Below, one piece after another: positions 38,216 through 46,537 of a DNA stretch of 61,358 nt. How positions within the stretch are numbered: position 1 is the stretch's first letter; every line of letters begins with the position of its first letter. Source of the stretch: Brachyspira innocens ATCC 29796 (lineage in GTDB: Bacteria > Spirochaetota > Brachyspiria > Brachyspirales > Brachyspiraceae); the NCBI RefSeq assembly GCF_000384655.1, contig NZ_ARQI01000114.1, positions 1 through 61,358 of the forward strand, written 5' to 3'. A program made the position numbers and the translations under genes. The notes beneath the pieces were generated by a model. The model was not told where the DNA came from, ran no database searches, and was given only the letters and a program-made list of their open reading frames with translations.

Positions 38216-38248
38216 AAACTTATCCTTATAATATTTTCACATTCAATA

Positions 38249-39604
38249 TTAAACTGCTAAAAAATTACCATTCTTTATTTTTATTAAAACCTCTTTTACA
38301 TAATCTATATCTTCATCTTTTATAGTTATAACGTATATCAATACAGAATCTTTCTTAACTTTCGGTATAATAGGCACATCCAAATTATGCATAAACTTAA
38401 TAACGGCTTTTATATCCTTAGGCTTAAAACTGATTGCATAAGACGGATAAAAAGTATCGGCCATAGCACCGCCTCCTGTTTCAACCAATTCTTCAATAAC
38501 TTCAAAGCCTTCAATATTTTCTATGATTTTTAAAGCTTTTTGTTTTATGATTTCGGGTTTAACTGACAATAAAGTCTCACAATATCCTTTGAACTGCCCT
38601 TCAGTATTAAGTCTTTTTATAACACTTTTTTCCAATATGGAAAGTACAGTTTTCCCGCATCTGAAAGCCCTCATCAAAGGGTGTTTGTATATTCTCTCTA
38701 TATATTCTTTCTTTCCTACTATAATACCTGCCTGCACACTTGAAAACATTTTATCACCAGAAAAACATACCAAATCAACTCCGCTTCTTAAAGCTGATTT
38801 TACATGCTCTTCTTCACTCATACTCTCATCAAATATTCCAGCTCCCTCATCATAAACTAATGGTATATTATTTGGTATAGCGTCTCTTATCTTTTTAAAT
38901 GATGGGTGCTTAACAAATCCTCTTATTTTGAAATTTGATGCATGTACTTTAAGTATCATAGCAGTATTTTCTCTTAAAGCTTCTTCATAATCTTTTATAG
39001 TTACTATATTAGTTGTACCTATTTCTACAAGTTTAGCTCCTGCCTCTCTTAATATATCAGGTATTCTAAAACCTCCGCCTATCTGAACCTGCTCTCCTCT
39101 AGAAACAATAACCTCTTTATCAGTAGCCAAAGTCTTTAATATTAAAAATACAGCTGCTGCATTATTATTAACAACCAAAGCATCTTCGGCACCAGTTAAT
39201 TTTGCTAAAAGCGAATACAAAAACTCGCCTCTTATTCCTCTGCCTTCATTATTAATGTTATATTCAAGATTATTGCTGCATATATTTAAAAGCTTAACTT
39301 TATCCCAAACTTCTGAATCTATAGGAGAACGTCCCAAATTGGTATGCATAATTGTGCCTGTGGCATTAATTACTCTTTTTATTGGGAGATTAGATTTCTG
39401 TTTTATTTTTTTCTCACAAAGTTTTATTATATCATCTTTGGTGGGAGAAAAATTAGGATTATTTTTTAGTTCTATTCTTAGTTTATCTAAAGTATCTCTT
39501 ATAATATCTGCTATAATTGGACGTGAAAGAATTTCATAATATGGTTTTATAGAATCATGCTCTAATACTGTATTGGTTTGTACCAAGTTGAATTTATTGT
39601 TCAT
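38249..39604 (-). CDS. selA: L-seryl-tRNA(Sec) selenium transferase SelA
   Basis: PLP enzyme that turns Ser-tRNA(Sec) into Sec-tRNA using selenophosphate. 451 residues: VINATGTIMHTNLGRSP at about 80-96, VNNNAAAVFL, then the PLP-lysine segment CFSGDKMFSSVQAGIIVG near 283-300 and PLMRAFRCGK after it. The family usually shows SGDKLLGGPQAG here, so SSV is a mild deviation. GAGGGA is the ribosome site. tRNA-Sec sits 117 bp upstream, sharing its promoter by inference. Confidence 0.92.
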   Translation of the reverse strand: MNNKFNLVQTNTVLEHDSIKPYYEILSRPIIADIIRDTLDKLRIELKNNPNFSPTKDDIIKLCEKKIKQKSNLPIKRVINATGTIMHTNLGRSPIDSEVWDKVKLLNICSNNLEYNINNEGRGIRGEFLYSLLAKLTGAEDALVVNNNAAAVFLILKTLATDKEVIVSRGEQVQIGGGFRIPDILREAGAKLVEIGTTNIVTIKDYEEALRENTAMILKVHASNFKIRGFVKHPSFKKIRDAIPNNIPLVYDEGAGIFDESMSEEEHVKSALRSGVDLVCFSGDKMFSSVQAGIIVGKKEYIERIYKHPLMRAFRCGKTVLSILEKSVIKRLNTEGQFKGYCETLLSVKPEIIKQKALKIIENIEGFEVIEELVETGGGAMADTFYPSYAISFKPKDIKAVIKFMHNLDVPIIPKVKKDSVLIYVITIKDEDIDYVKEVLIKIKNGNFLAV

Positions 39605-39720
39605 TATTAGTCCCTCTCTTTTTTATATAAAAAAATAAAATATACTTCAAGATAAGAGACTATTTTTCATTATTAGTAGTAATTTAATCATACTATACTT
39701 TTTACAGCCGCCTATTTATC

Positions 39721-39808
39721 GGAAGAGGCAGGAGTTGAACCTGCCAACGCTGCTATAGCGTCCAACGCTTTTGAAGAGCGCGGAGACCACCGGGCCTCAT
39801 CTACCTCC
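39721..39808 (-). tRNA. selC: tRNA-Sec (UCA anticodon)
   Basis: The minus strand gives an 88-nt tRNA with the TCA anticodon in a CTTCAAA loop, a 6-bp D stem (GAGGCC with GGTCTC), a long variable arm (ACGCT with AGCGT), and a T arm GGCAGGTTCAACTCCTGCC. These features define tRNA-Sec. The acceptor stem is imperfect: GGAGGTA against CTCTTCC leaves two mismatches at pairs 6 and 7. CCA is not encoded. It lies directly upstream of selA, in the same direction. Confidence 0.9.
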
Positions 39809-39818
39809 AAGCAATACA

Positions 39819-39847
39819 ATAATATATCATTTTTTATTTTATGTCAA
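39819..39847 (-). promoter_or_regulatory. Sigma-70-type promoter for tRNA-Sec (and probably selA-selB)
   Basis: On the minus strand TTGACA (39842-39847) is followed by a 17-bp spacer and TATTAT (39819-39824). Its predicted start lies a few bases before the mature tRNA 5' end at 39808. No other promoter of comparable quality lies between it and selA. Confidence 0.75.
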
Positions 39848-39935
39848 TTTTTTTTGTTATTTATTTCACCAATTATTAATATATTGCAAATTATCATTAT
39901 TAAAATATAATTAAATAAAAAGAGGATTATCATAA

Positions 39936-40517
39936 ATGAAAATTGCTATTTTAGGAGGAACTTTTGACCCTCCGCATCTTGGACATTTAATACTTGCTGA
40001 TACTGTTATAACTAACTGCAATTATGATAAAGTAATTTTTATACCAGCAAAGATTCCTCCGCATAAAAATATAAGCGGAAAAGTATCAAATGATGACAGG
40101 CTCAATATGCTTAAACTTTCTATAGAAGATGATGAAAGATTTTTATTAGATGAATATGAACTTAACAATGATGGAGTTTCATATACTATAAACACATTGA
40201 ATTATCTATATAAAAATTATGATATTGAAGGAAAAATCGGTCTTATAATAGGTGCTGACCTTGTGAGAGATTTTGATAAATGGAGAGAACCTCAAAAAAT
40301 TTCTGAAATATCCGACATAACTGTTGTAAACCGAGAAGACGATAAAAACCTATATAAAGAACATATTGATAAATACAATATCAAAGTAATAATGGCTCCG
40401 CGTATAGATATATCTTCAAGCCTCATCAGAGATAGAATAAAAGAAAAAAAAGGATTTAGATATTTTGTAAAAGATAAAGTTTATGATTATATAGTATCAA
40501 AAAAATTGTATTTATAA
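39936..40517 (+). CDS. nadD: Nicotinate-nucleotide adenylyltransferase
   Basis: NAD synthesis enzyme that adenylates nicotinate mononucleotide. 193 residues: GGTFDPPHLGHL at residues 8-19 (nucleotidyltransferase HxGH), FIPAKIPPHK, GADLVRDFDKW, and the C-terminal ISSSLIRDRI signature. GAGGATT precedes the ATG. It is divergent from tRNA-Sec and is followed 34 bp later by a solute-binding protein. Confidence 0.95.
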   Translation: MKIAILGGTFDPPHLGHLILADTVITNCNYDKVIFIPAKIPPHKNISGKVSNDDRLNMLKLSIEDDERFLLDEYELNNDGVSYTINTLNYLYKNYDIEGKIGLIIGADLVRDFDKWREPQKISEISDITVVNREDDKNLYKEHIDKYNIKVIMAPRIDISSSLIRDRIKEKKGFRYFVKDKVYDYIVSKKLYL

Positions 40518-40551
40518 ATTGCATAAACATAAAATAATATAGGAGAATAAT

Positions 40552-41451
40552 ATGAAAAATATAAAATTAATATTAATAATACTTTTTATTTTTATAAACA
40601 GCCTTTACTCTCAAAAAATGTATCTTCTTAACGGACCTACTGGAATAGGCGGTTTAAAAATGATGAAAGACTACAATAAAATAACTATAAATACTGTAAA
40701 TGCCCCAAATAATATGCTTTCATTGATAGTTAAAGGAGAGGCTGATATAGCGGCAATACCTGCTAATATGGCTGCCATAATTTTTAACAGACAATTAGAT
40801 TATAAAGTTATAGCCGTAATATCAGAAACAAAACTTTTTATAGTATCTGCTAATAATAAAATACAAACTATAAACGATATAAAAAATAATACTGTATACT
40901 GCGGTACTAAATTAGCCGCACCTGATTTAATGCTTCAGTATTTAATTTCAAAAGAGCAAATTCCAAATGTTAATATTAATTATTCTTTAAGCAATCCAGA
41001 TTTATCAAAAGCAGTAGCATCAAAAAATGCGGATATAGCTATACTTCCAGAGCCTTTTGTATCATCTGCAATGCTTGAAAATAAAGATGTGCATATAGTT
41101 GTTGAAATGTCAAAATATATTGATGATTACCCTGTAGCTGTACTTATAGCAAAAAATTATTTTATAAATCATAATAAAATGCTTGTAAAAGAAATATTAA
41201 ATGAATACAAAAACTCTACTGATTATATTATAAACAATAAAGAAGAAATGAAAAATCTTATAAAAGAAAGAAACATGATAATAAATGCTGAAGCTGCATA
41301 TTACGGATTAAACAGAATGGGATTAGTTTTTTATGATGGAGAAAAAATGAAATTCGCTTTAAATAGCTATTATAATTTTTTGTATAATTTTGATAAAAAA
41401 TTAATAGGCGGCAAAATACCTAATGATAACTTTTATTATATAGAAAAATAA
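40552..41451 (+). CDS. ABC-transporter-like substrate-binding protein (NMT1/SsuA type)
   Basis: 299 residues. A signal peptide ends near SLYSQ (residue 20) and the mature part is a type II periplasmic-binding fold with segments such as GEADIAAIPANMAAII, NTVYCGTKLAAPD and NADIAILPEPFVSSAML, all typical of NMT1/SsuA-like proteins. The permease and ATPase are not next to it, though an unrecognised membrane protein follows. The ligand is unknown. AGGAGAATAAT precedes the ATG. Confidence 0.82.
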   Translation: MKNIKLILIILFIFINSLYSQKMYLLNGPTGIGGLKMMKDYNKITINTVNAPNNMLSLIVKGEADIAAIPANMAAIIFNRQLDYKVIAVISETKLFIVSANNKIQTINDIKNNTVYCGTKLAAPDLMLQYLISKEQIPNVNINYSLSNPDLSKAVASKNADIAILPEPFVSSAMLENKDVHIVVEMSKYIDDYPVAVLIAKNYFINHNKMLVKEILNEYKNSTDYIINNKEEMKNLIKERNMIINAEAAYYGLNRMGLVFYDGEKMKFALNSYYNFLYNFDKKLIGGKIPNDNFYYIEK

Positions 41452-41503
41452 AAAATAATATAAAAAAATCAAATACAAAAATAATCTATAAGGCTTTGAT
41501 AAA

Positions 41504-42655
41504 GTGGAAAACATTGATAAAAATAATATAAATACTAATGCTTATAAAAATATAATAAGAAACTTTAATATAGTTATAGGCATTAGCTTTATACTATTAA
41601 TATCTTCTATATATATTATTTCTATATTTAGCATCAATATTCCAAAAATTAACTCTGATACCAATTTAGCATTACTAGAAACTGTTTTAAGTGAGAATTT
41701 TATATTTTATATAAAAATATTTTTCTCTTTTTTAATTCCATTAACTTTTTTTATATTCACATTTTTATTTGTATTAAATCCTATAAGTGTTAAATCTATA
41801 TTAATATCATTTGTACTTATTTTTTTAACAGCCATTTATTTATACAATTTAAAATATAAAGTATTATTAAATCCTTTAGAGAATACCAAACTTTTTATAA
41901 ATCTTATAGTTCATATAACGGCAGCAAACTTTATTATGCTTTTCATATCCGCTTTATCATATATAAAATATGATATAAAAAAACTTAATAATTTATACGA
42001 TTTCTACACTATGACCGCAGAGATTATTATATGGAGTTTTCTTATATTTTTCATTATGTTTCTAATAATAGGAACAGTATTTGCTTTACTCTATTTTAAC
42101 GGCAAAATAGATATAAAAATACTTGTAAAATCTCTATTAAAAAATAACTTAAAAAATATAAAGATACTACTTTCTATATTTACTCTGATTACAGTTTCAG
42201 TAATATATTTTTCTTATATAATATATAATAAAATGCCAAATACAAAATTATCAATAAATATTTCTAGGACTTTATCTTTATTTATAAGTACTGCTTCTAT
42301 ATTGATTATAATTTATAACTTATTTAATAATCATAATATTTTATTATATGTCTGTATTATATTTCAAGTATTATTTATAATAAACATGTTTTTATTTAGG
42401 ATAGATAAAGAATGCAAATTGATTACTCAGATTATATATATAATATCAAATACTATTGGTATAATATTTTCTGTATTTTGCCTAAAAATCTATACTTCAT
42501 CATTTTCATATATATTCGTTATAATTTTTAATATTATAATAATTGCTAATTACATACATAATATAATAGCCGCAATTATAAAAAAATACAGAAATTTCAT
42601 ATTTATATATAATTACATATACGTTATATTTTTTATTATAATTTTATTTAATTGA
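41504..42655 (+). CDS. Multi-pass membrane protein of unknown function
   Basis: 383 residues, GTG start at 41504, after a short spacer with no strong ribosome site. About ten hydrophobic helices fill the length, with almost no soluble loops apart from a charged N-terminus (MENIDKNNINTNAYKN). The composition is Ile/Phe-rich. It does not look like a binding-protein-dependent permease. It follows the solute-binding protein by 53 bp and may be linked. Its stop codon lies inside the promoter of the next gene. Confidence 0.75.
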   Translation: MENIDKNNINTNAYKNIIRNFNIVIGISFILLISSIYIISIFSINIPKINSDTNLALLETVLSENFIFYIKIFFSFLIPLTFFIFTFLFVLNPISVKSILISFVLIFLTAIYLYNLKYKVLLNPLENTKLFINLIVHITAANFIMLFISALSYIKYDIKKLNNLYDFYTMTAEIIIWSFLIFFIMFLIIGTVFALLYFNGKIDIKILVKSLLKNNLKNIKILLSIFTLITVSVIYFSYIIYNKMPNTKLSINISRTLSLFISTASILIIIYNLFNNHNILLYVCIIFQVLFIINMFLFRIDKECKLITQIIYIISNTIGIIFSVFCLKIYTSSFSYIFVIIFNIIIIANYIHNIIAAIIKKYRNFIFIYNYIYVIFFIIILFN

Positions 42656-42680
42656 CTTTATATATTTTTTATAGTATACT
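42652..42680 (+). promoter_or_regulatory. Sigma-70-type promoter for the two barrel genes
   Basis: TTGACT at 42652-42657, a 17-bp spacer, then TATACT at 42675-42680. It overlaps the stop codon of the preceding gene and stands about 30 bp before the first barrel gene. Confidence 0.75.
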
Positions 42681-42716
42681 ATATATAGGTACAAATTATA
42701 AATGGGGGTTTATATT

Positions 42717-43409
42717 TTGAGAAAAAGGCTGCTTTTTGCAAGTTTTTTCATATTACTAGCATTTACCTATAATTTAAATGCTCTTAATTTAGCAATTGGT
42801 CTTGTAAGTCAATTTGGTATTAGCGGGGCAAATACTAATTCATCAAAGATATTTCCGTCCAGTTTCAGAGATTTTGATAGCGGGCTTTCTTTTTCAATAG
42901 GTATTAATAAAGATTTATCATCATCTATGTCTTTATCACTACTTTTAGATTTAGGATACTGTCATGATGCTTATGATTTTAAATATACAATAGAAGGTAA
43001 AAGAGCCACAGAAAATTATCAATTTGAAAGTTTTTTAATTGGAGGATATGGAAGATTTAATTTCAGCTTCATATCATTAGGGGCTGGAGTCGGAATTAAA
43101 ATACCTGTTTATGCTACTTATAAATTAGAATCATATAATAAATACAGACGTTACGGATTTAGATTTGGAGATTTAAACGATATATTTGAAAGAGCTGTAA
43201 TACCATATATAAAAGTTTCTCTTGACTTTACTATATTTAATTATTTATTAGTAGGCGTATATGCAAATTATGATTTTCCTCTTTATTTTCAATATAATAA
43301 CTATATAAATGATACAATAATAAACAAAGATTCCATAAGTGCATTTGATATAGGGGTTCAATTTGGTTATTATTTAAATATAAGTTTAGATAGAGACTAT
43401 TATTATTAA
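42717..43409 (+). CDS. Outer-membrane beta-barrel protein, first of tandem pair
   Basis: 230 residues from a TTG start at 42717, where GGGGGT sits 8 nt upstream and a signal peptide begins cleanly (MRKRLLFASFFILLAFTYNLNA); an ATG at 42702 gives five extra residues but no proper spacing. The mature part alternates short strands with Gly turns in the way of small 8-stranded barrels. It is a close paralogue of the next gene, sharing SKIF, FRDF, LLLD-GY, ENYxFxS, IPYxKVSLDF and ANYDFP. Function unknown. Confidence 0.82.
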   Translation: MRKRLLFASFFILLAFTYNLNALNLAIGLVSQFGISGANTNSSKIFPSSFRDFDSGLSFSIGINKDLSSSMSLSLLLDLGYCHDAYDFKYTIEGKRATENYQFESFLIGGYGRFNFSFISLGAGVGIKIPVYATYKLESYNKYRRYGFRFGDLNDIFERAVIPYIKVSLDFTIFNYLLVGVYANYDFPLYFQYNNYINDTIINKDSISAFDIGVQFGYYLNISLDRDYYY

Positions 43410-43419
43410 GGAGTTTTTT

Positions 43420-44106
43420 ATGAAAAAATTAATAGTTTGTTTGATGAGTATTATATTTTTACTACCATTAAATAATATTTACGCTGCTGATTTTGTTGTA
43501 GGTTTTGTAGGGCGTTTTGGTGCAAGCAGTGCTACAACTGACAGAAGCAAAATATTTACAACTGACTTTAGAGATTTTGAAACATCTTTTTCATTTCAGC
43601 CCGGTGTATTTTGGGGATACGATGATTTTTTGTCCTCAGCATTGCTGCTTGATATAGGATACAATAAAGATAAATATGAATTAAAATATACTGTAAACGG
43701 TGGAAGACTTTTAGAAAATTATAACTTTAATAGTATATCATTCGGATTATTTCCAAGACTTAATATAAGTTTTGTTTCTATAGGTGTTGGAGGCGGTATA
43801 AAAATCCCATTATCTTTAAAATATTCTAAAGAAGGAGATGCCTACAGCTACAACAAATACTCATTAGATTTTGGAGATATAAAAGATTCATTTGAAACTT
43901 TTTATATACCTTATGTTAAAGTTTCTCTTGACTTTTTAATAAAAACAAAAGGAAAATTCATGATGTCTTTAGGATTATATGCTAATTATGACTTCCCTAT
44001 CAATATAGATAAAAACGGACTTTTAAAAGATATATCTGTAGATAAAGAATCAATAGCAGCATTTGATATAGGTTTTCAAATAGGAGCGTATTTAGTAAAC
44101 AGATAA
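43420..44106 (+). CDS. Outer-membrane beta-barrel protein, second of tandem pair
   Basis: 228 residues with signal peptide MKKLIVCLMSIIFLLPLNNIYA, 10 bp after its paralogue and preceded by AAGGAG. The same strand order is conserved throughout (SKIFTTDFRDFETSFSFQPG, LLLDIGYNKDKYELKYTVNG, IPYVKVSLDFL, ANYDFP and AFDIGFQIGAYL), while loops differ, as in a surface-exposed duplicate pair. A hairpin with a T run follows 20 bp later. Function is not identifiable. Confidence 0.85.
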   Translation: MKKLIVCLMSIIFLLPLNNIYAADFVVGFVGRFGASSATTDRSKIFTTDFRDFETSFSFQPGVFWGYDDFLSSALLLDIGYNKDKYELKYTVNGGRLLENYNFNSISFGLFPRLNISFVSIGVGGGIKIPLSLKYSKEGDAYSYNKYSLDFGDIKDSFETFYIPYVKVSLDFLIKTKGKFMMSLGLYANYDFPINIDKNGLLKDISVDKESIAAFDIGFQIGAYLVNR

Positions 44107-44124
44107 TTATTATATAATTAAAAT

Positions 44125-44164
44125 AAAAATTGCATGCTTAAAAAATAGTATGCAATTTTTTTTA
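44125..44164 (+). terminator. Rho-independent terminator after the barrel pair
   Basis: AAATTGCATGCT and AGTATGCAATTT pair around a short A-rich loop, followed by eight T. The read direction is plus; it closes the two-gene unit. Confidence 0.85.
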
Positions 44165-44357
44165 ATCAAAAAATAATAGTCTTATTCCAAAACTAATTTA
44201 TGACAATAATAATTTTAATCATTATAATCTACTTTTTAAGAAGTAAAACTATTTTTATTAAAATTGAATACTATATACAAACACCAAAAATACATATTAA
44301 GAAATAATATTATAATCTGAGAACTAAATATGATTTAATATATTTAAACAATATTAT

Positions 44358-44714
44358 TTACTGATTAGAAGAAGCAGTATTATTAGGTAAAGTTTCAGTA
44401 TTAGTAGGAGCAGACAAAGGAGTATTTTGCTGCTGCTGCTGAGTTGTAGTAGTTGCTGTATTAGTAGTTACATTTTCAAAAGCAGTTTTCTGAGTACTTA
44501 TAGCAACAGATATAAGAAGAGCACCCACTATAAATATAGTAGAAAGAAAAGTAGTAGCTTTAGTTAGGGCATTTCCTCTTTGGCTTCCCAAAACATTAGC
44601 CTGAGCACTGGAAAATAAACCTTCTGCTTTACCGCCTTGTATAATAATTAGCAATATTAATAACACGCATATTATAGAATAAACAACTATTCCTAAAGTA
44701 AGCAAAGCATTCAT
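44358..44714 (-). CDS. secG: SecG, preprotein translocase subunit
   Basis: 118 residues. Two transmembrane helices (about 7-27 and 52-72) are separated by the family loop (GLFSSAQANVLGSQRGNALTK), and a Gln/Thr-rich low-complexity tail follows (TTTTQQQQQNTP). SecG stabilises SecYEG-driven export. It has its own promoter upstream (44759-44786) and is monocistronic. Confidence 0.94.
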   Translation of the reverse strand: MNALLTLGIVVYSIICVLLILLIIIQGGKAEGLFSSAQANVLGSQRGNALTKATTFLSTIFIVGALLISVAISTQKTAFENVTTNTATTTTQQQQQNTPLSAPTNTETLPNNTASSNQ

Positions 44715-44758
44715 ATATATTTCCTTAAAACTTTATTAATTAAAAATTATTTCGTATA

Positions 44759-44786
44759 ATTATACCATTTATAAAATATTTTTCAA
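44759..44786 (-). promoter_or_regulatory. Sigma-70-type promoter for secG
   Basis: On the minus strand TTGAAA (44781-44786), 16-bp spacer, TATAAT (44759-44764), then about 45 bp to the secG start. Confidence 0.7.
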
Positions 44787-44900
44787 GTGTTTAAAAGTAT
44801 TAAATTTAATGTATAATATATATAAATATTTTTCTTTATTAAATTTTGATTTTTTCCGTTAATACTAATAAGGATTAAAATATAACGGCAGGTACTTTAT

Positions 44901-46505
44901 ATGGCAGTAAAAAAAACAGATACAAAAAAAAATACAGCTAAAAAAACTTCAGCAGTATCAAAAACTACTAAAACTGCAAAACCAGTAAAAAAAACAGTAT
45001 CAGAAGAAAAAGTATCAGGCAGAATTTCATACAAAGAATTGTCTGAAGAATTAAAATTAAAACTTAAACAGTCTGAAGAAAAAATAGCAGAACTTAATCA
45101 AAAATACAAAAAAGTTGTAGATATACAAAAAAAGAAAATAGAAAATAAATATAAAAAAATTATAGAAGATTTAGAATCAAAAAAATCTATACCTGCTAAA
45201 ACTCAAAATAGCAATGCTGAAATTAATAAACTTCAAAAAAGATTAGAAAAATTAGAAAAAACTAATCAAAAATTAGAAGAAGAAAAAAGAAAAATAGAAT
45301 TAAAAAATGAAGAATTAAAACAAAAAGCAAAAGAAGCTTTAAAATCAAAAACTGAAACTGCCTCAAAAACTGCCAAAACTGATAAAGAAACATTAAAAGA
45401 AATAAAAGCTCTAAGAGAACAATTACTTGAATCAGAACAGGAGAAAAAAGAATTAAAAGCAAAATTAAAAGAAGCAGTATCAGAATTAAAAAATGCTAAG
45501 AAAAACACTAATAAATTATCAAAAGAAGATAAAGAACAATATAAAGAAAACTTAAAAATATTAAAGCAGATAGAAAAAGAATCAAAAGCATTAGATAAAA
45601 AAAGAGAACTTCTAAAAAAAGAAGAAGAAAAATTAAAAGAAATAAGAGGCGATATAAAAAGCTCTGCAAAAGATATAGCTTCAACAATGAAAAAAAGCTA
45701 TCTTGCTGATGATGAAGATAATAATGAAGAAAACGGCAATTTACTTTCTAATATGGATGCCAAAACAGAAGAAGGCATAACAAAATTGGCTACTCTATTA
45801 TGTGCTGCTATGGACGATTACAGGGAGCAGAAAGAAAAAGAAAGAGAAGAGATTGAAAAAGAAAGTTCTGAAGCACAGCCTATAATGTCTGAAGGTGAAG
45901 AAAGATTAAATAAAGCCTCTGAAGAATTAGAAAATCTAGTTGAAAACAGACTTGAAGATTCTGACAGCAGTAAAGATGAAAATTTAAGCAAAAGACCTTT
46001 TACTATAATAGATAAAATAGAAAATAGCCGTGTAGAAATTAATGAGGGATATACTCCTCCTTCAGGCGGACAGACTATAGTTGCAGCTCCTCAGGACACA
46101 GCACAAGCTCCTCAAACACCAGCCCAGCAACCTAATATTACAGTAAAAGTAGAAGCCCCTAAAGAAAGTGCTAAATTAGCAAAACCAGAAACTCAGCTTA
46201 AACCTGCAAGCGAAACTCCTACTATGAGAATGAAGCTTTTAGATGACATAGATGATTATGAGAAGAAACTTGTAATTACTTATGGTTTTGATAATATGCC
46301 AGAAAATACATACTATTCTAAATATAAAAGAATATTAAGAAATGCTGCTAGAATAAGTTTGTTCGGTAATTTGCAGGAAGGTCTTGAAATGTTCAAACTC
46401 ATAAGAGATCAAAATATACCTGATGAATACAAGCAAATGATAGATAAAAATATACAAGACATTACTTACTATTTAAGAGGTCTTCATAGAGTAAGAATGG
46501 AATAG
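44901..46505 (+). CDS. Long coiled-coil protein with conserved C-terminal domain
   Basis: 534 residues, no signal peptide or membrane segment. The first 40 are Lys/Thr/Ala-rich, residues 40-260 form a very long charged coiled coil (for example KLQKRLEKLEKTNQKLEEEK), then an acidic linker and a Pro/Gln-rich stretch (about 390-425). The last 100 residues form a compact helical domain (RMKLLDDIDDYEKKLVITYG then LQEGLEMFKLIRDQNIPDEY). This layout suits a structural or scaffold role in the cytoplasm. I do not recognise the family; it is not CfpA as I remember it. A lipoprotein gene follows 32 bp later. Confidence 0.75.
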   Translation: MAVKKTDTKKNTAKKTSAVSKTTKTAKPVKKTVSEEKVSGRISYKELSEELKLKLKQSEEKIAELNQKYKKVVDIQKKKIENKYKKIIEDLESKKSIPAKTQNSNAEINKLQKRLEKLEKTNQKLEEEKRKIELKNEELKQKAKEALKSKTETASKTAKTDKETLKEIKALREQLLESEQEKKELKAKLKEAVSELKNAKKNTNKLSKEDKEQYKENLKILKQIEKESKALDKKRELLKKEEEKLKEIRGDIKSSAKDIASTMKKSYLADDEDNNEENGNLLSNMDAKTEEGITKLATLLCAAMDDYREQKEKEREEIEKESSEAQPIMSEGEERLNKASEELENLVENRLEDSDSSKDENLSKRPFTIIDKIENSRVEINEGYTPPSGGQTIVAAPQDTAQAPQTPAQQPNITVKVEAPKESAKLAKPETQLKPASETPTMRMKLLDDIDDYEKKLVITYGFDNMPENTYYSKYKRILRNAARISLFGNLQEGLEMFKLIRDQNIPDEYKQMIDKNIQDITYYLRGLHRVRME

Positions 46506-46537
46506 TATACAAAAAATTGGGGATATAAAAAATAGTA

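Noticed and set aside
44171-44320. Word AGTCTTATTCCAAAACTAATTTA resembling the left end of the miniature element (trimmed here)
   Set aside because: There is no matching right end, no GC-rich core and only weak similarity in an AT-rich spacer, so chance is likely.
45262-45508. Two overlapping minus-strand ORFs inside the coiled-coil gene
   Set aside because: They are shadows of the Lys/Glu-rich coding strand and have Phe/Leu/Ser filler composition.
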